Below, piece after piece: positions 4,412 to 5,555 of a DNA stretch of 5,555 nt. Each line of letters starts with the position of its first letter. The stretch's first letter is position 1. The stretch is from Ruminococcus sp. UBA7014 (lineage in GTDB: Bacteria; Bacillota; Clostridia; Oscillospirales; Ruminococcaceae), in NCBI GenBank assembly GCA_002449575.1, contig DJXC01000207.1, positions 1 through 5,555 on the forward strand. Direction: 5' to 3'. The notes under the pieces were generated by a model. The model ran no database searches. It was not told where the DNA came from and saw nothing but the letters and a program-made list of their open reading frames with translations. Position numbers and translations under genes: made by a program.

Positions 4412-5555
4412 ATGGCAGAAAAAAAAGAAGGAAAATATCTCTGTGCGGATTTGCTGGCAGTTTTTGGCGTGATGATGCTGTTAGGACTGGAATATCTTAA
4501 ATCTGTAGGATTCATGGAGATGCCTGTCACCTATGATAGTGCCGTACCAATAGCCGTACGATGGTTTTGTTTATCTGGTGCGATGCTGTTGTCAGCGTGT
4601 ACGGGATATGTATTGAGTACAAAGCGACTTTCATGGCGTTCAGTACGACCGTTATTCAGACTGCTATATATTTATGTAGTCAGCAGCTTGGCTGCGCTCC
4701 TGATGCAGAGGATTATATTTGAAGATTATCTGACAAAAGATGATGTCTTTGCAATTTTGCGTGATTTTACAGCGACAGAAACAGCACGTTTTGCCGGAAT
4801 GTATATGATGCTGATATTGTTTGCACCGTTTCTGAGTGCCGCATTTCACGGTTTAAAGACCTATAATGCACGGCTTGCATTTCTGGCAGTTACAGCAGGA
4901 GTGAGTACATTACAGCCAATGCTGGTAGTATCCGGATATTATGTACTTCCGGTATGGCTGAAAATGCTTGCACCATTTGCAGGTTTTATCGGCGGAGCGT
5001 TTGTGCGCCGGTATGCGAAGAATACAAAGCGGATAGTATATTTTCTGTTATTGCTGGTAGTATGTGGATTGCAGACTGCGGCAGTAGTTTATATCTGTGC
5101 AGACAGAGGGATATTATGTTATCCGCAGTTTGACAGCATGGCAAGTCTGCCGTCATTAATCATTGCACTGCTGACCCTGAGTCTGTTTCACAGCAGTAAA
5201 AAAGGAGATACTGCCCTGCACCGCTTTTTCTCAAATGCTTCCGGTGGTGCAATCGTGGCTTTAATCATAGGAGATACAGTCATAGATTTTGTACTGCCTT
5301 CGCTGTCAGAATATTTTCCGCAGCAGGAAAGTTTATTGCTGACAGGTCTGGCAGCCGTTCCGGTGATATTTATTCTTTGCTGTACAGTAGGTATTTTCGC
5401 ACAGATACCAGTATTTATTATCCGTACTCTGTTCGGCGAAGATGAATATGAAGAAGATGACGACGAAGACGAAGAACCAGAAAAGAAACCAGTCTCGAAG
5501 AAGAACAAAGCAAAACCAATCCGGCGGCTTGAACCCGTGCCGGAATTCCGCCCAG
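4412..5555 (+). CDS. Acyltransferase-3-like multi-pass membrane protein with acidic tail (3' truncated by window)
   Basis: The reading frame is open from ATG 4412 to the window edge (381 codons, no stop). About ten hydrophobic segments can be seen, near residues 11-30, 46-68, 80-98, 127-146, 155-173, 177-198, 206-229, 245-260, 277-297 and 309-340. Layout and local motifs resemble acyltransferase-3 (OafA-type) proteins that acylate extracytoplasmic glycans: ADLLAV in helix 1, SACTGYVLS (61-69) where the family has SGYLL, MYMMLILFAPFL (130-141), and GFIGGAFVRRY (191-201). However, the family's Arg-x10-His at the end of helix 1 reads Ala16-x10-Glu27, so catalysis of the usual kind is doubtful. 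After the last helix comes a very acidic stretch (343-356, EDEYEEDDDEDEE), then a Lys/Arg-rich one, probably cytoplasmic. It is last in the visible operon. Membrane topology is confident; the AT3 relationship is moderate, from remembered motifs only. Confidence 0.65.
   Translation, partial: MAEKKEGKYLCADLLAVFGVMMLLGLEYLKSVGFMEMPVTYDSAVPIAVRWFCLSGAMLLSACTGYVLSTKRLSWRSVRPLFRLLYIYVVSSLAALLMQRIIFEDYLTKDDVFAILRDFTATETARFAGMYMMLILFAPFLSAAFHGLKTYNARLAFLAVTAGVSTLQPMLVVSGYYVLPVWLKMLAPFAGFIGGAFVRRYAKNTKRIVYFLLLLVVCGLQTAAVVYICADRGILCYPQFDSMASLPSLIIALLTLSLFHSSKKGDTALHRFFSNASGGAIVALIIGDTVIDFVLPSLSEYFPQQESLLLTGLAAVPVIFILCCTVGIFAQIPVFIIRTLFGEDEYEEDDDEDEEPEKKPVSKKNKAKPIRRLEPVPEFRP

Noticed and set aside
4387..4500. 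Short Arg/Lys-rich frame starting one base after the LRR stop
   Set aside because: It has only 37 codons, overlaps the membrane protein in another phase and lacks its own ribosome site. The AGGAGG at 4401-4406 serves 4412.
5188..5508. Minus-strand open frame with a poly-Ser run
   Set aside because: It is the reverse reading of the GAA/GAT acidic tail codons; there is no start signal and no recognisable protein.
181..5540. Very frequent CCGGAA/TTCCGG motifs throughout
   Set aside because: They are explained by codon preference (CCG for Pro, GAA for Glu, CGG for Arg) recurring in Pro-Glu and Ile-Pro-Glu contexts, with no regular spacing or link to gene boundaries.
1..5555. Possible tRNA, riboswitch, terminator hairpin or CRISPR array
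   Set aside because: Gaps between genes are 26 bases or less, no regular repeat-spacer pattern is present, and no GC-rich stem followed by a T run is seen at any gene end.

Overview
The window reads as a compact, single-strand (+) stretch of a low-to-mid GC Bacillota chromosome, most likely a Ruminococcus-like gut member of the Oscillospiraceae. The clues are a secreted lipoprotein with a long Thr/Glu linker, the zinc-binding archaeal/eukaryal-type ProRS C-terminus, a BspA-type leucine-rich protein, and codon use rich in CCG, CGG and GAA. The genus is an inference from these features, not the result of a search.

Layout from left to right: the last 56 codons of proS (1-173); a GH3/NagZ-like glycosidase lipoprotein (175-1758); a YfbR/HDDC2-like HD phosphohydrolase (1765-2352); an FlK-like hot-dog thioesterase (2370-2765); a CYTH/triphosphate tunnel protein (2767-3285); a cytosolic LRR_5 protein with an unrecognised helical C-terminal half (3282-4385); and a multi-pass membrane protein resembling acyltransferase-3 that runs off the right edge (4412-5555). 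Junctions are +1, +6, +17, +1, -4 and +26 nt. The genes are therefore very probably co-transcribed, and there is no room for terminators or internal promoters between them. I found no RNA gene, mobile element or CRISPR array, and no credible gene on the minus strand. No intergenic gap exceeds 26 nt.

Functionally this is a mixed operon: translation (ProRS), wall or glycan turnover at the cell surface (GH3), small-molecule clean-up enzymes (nucleotide, acyl-CoA and polyphosphate hydrolysis), and two proteins without a clear job. I see no single pathway joining them and no obvious new defence or mobile system. The most unusual observations are a complete absence of GATC (and also of GGCC) across 5.5 kb, supported by matching codon choices; an acyltransferase-3-like protein whose expected catalytic Arg and His positions are Ala and Glu; and the LRR protein with its unassigned C-terminal half.
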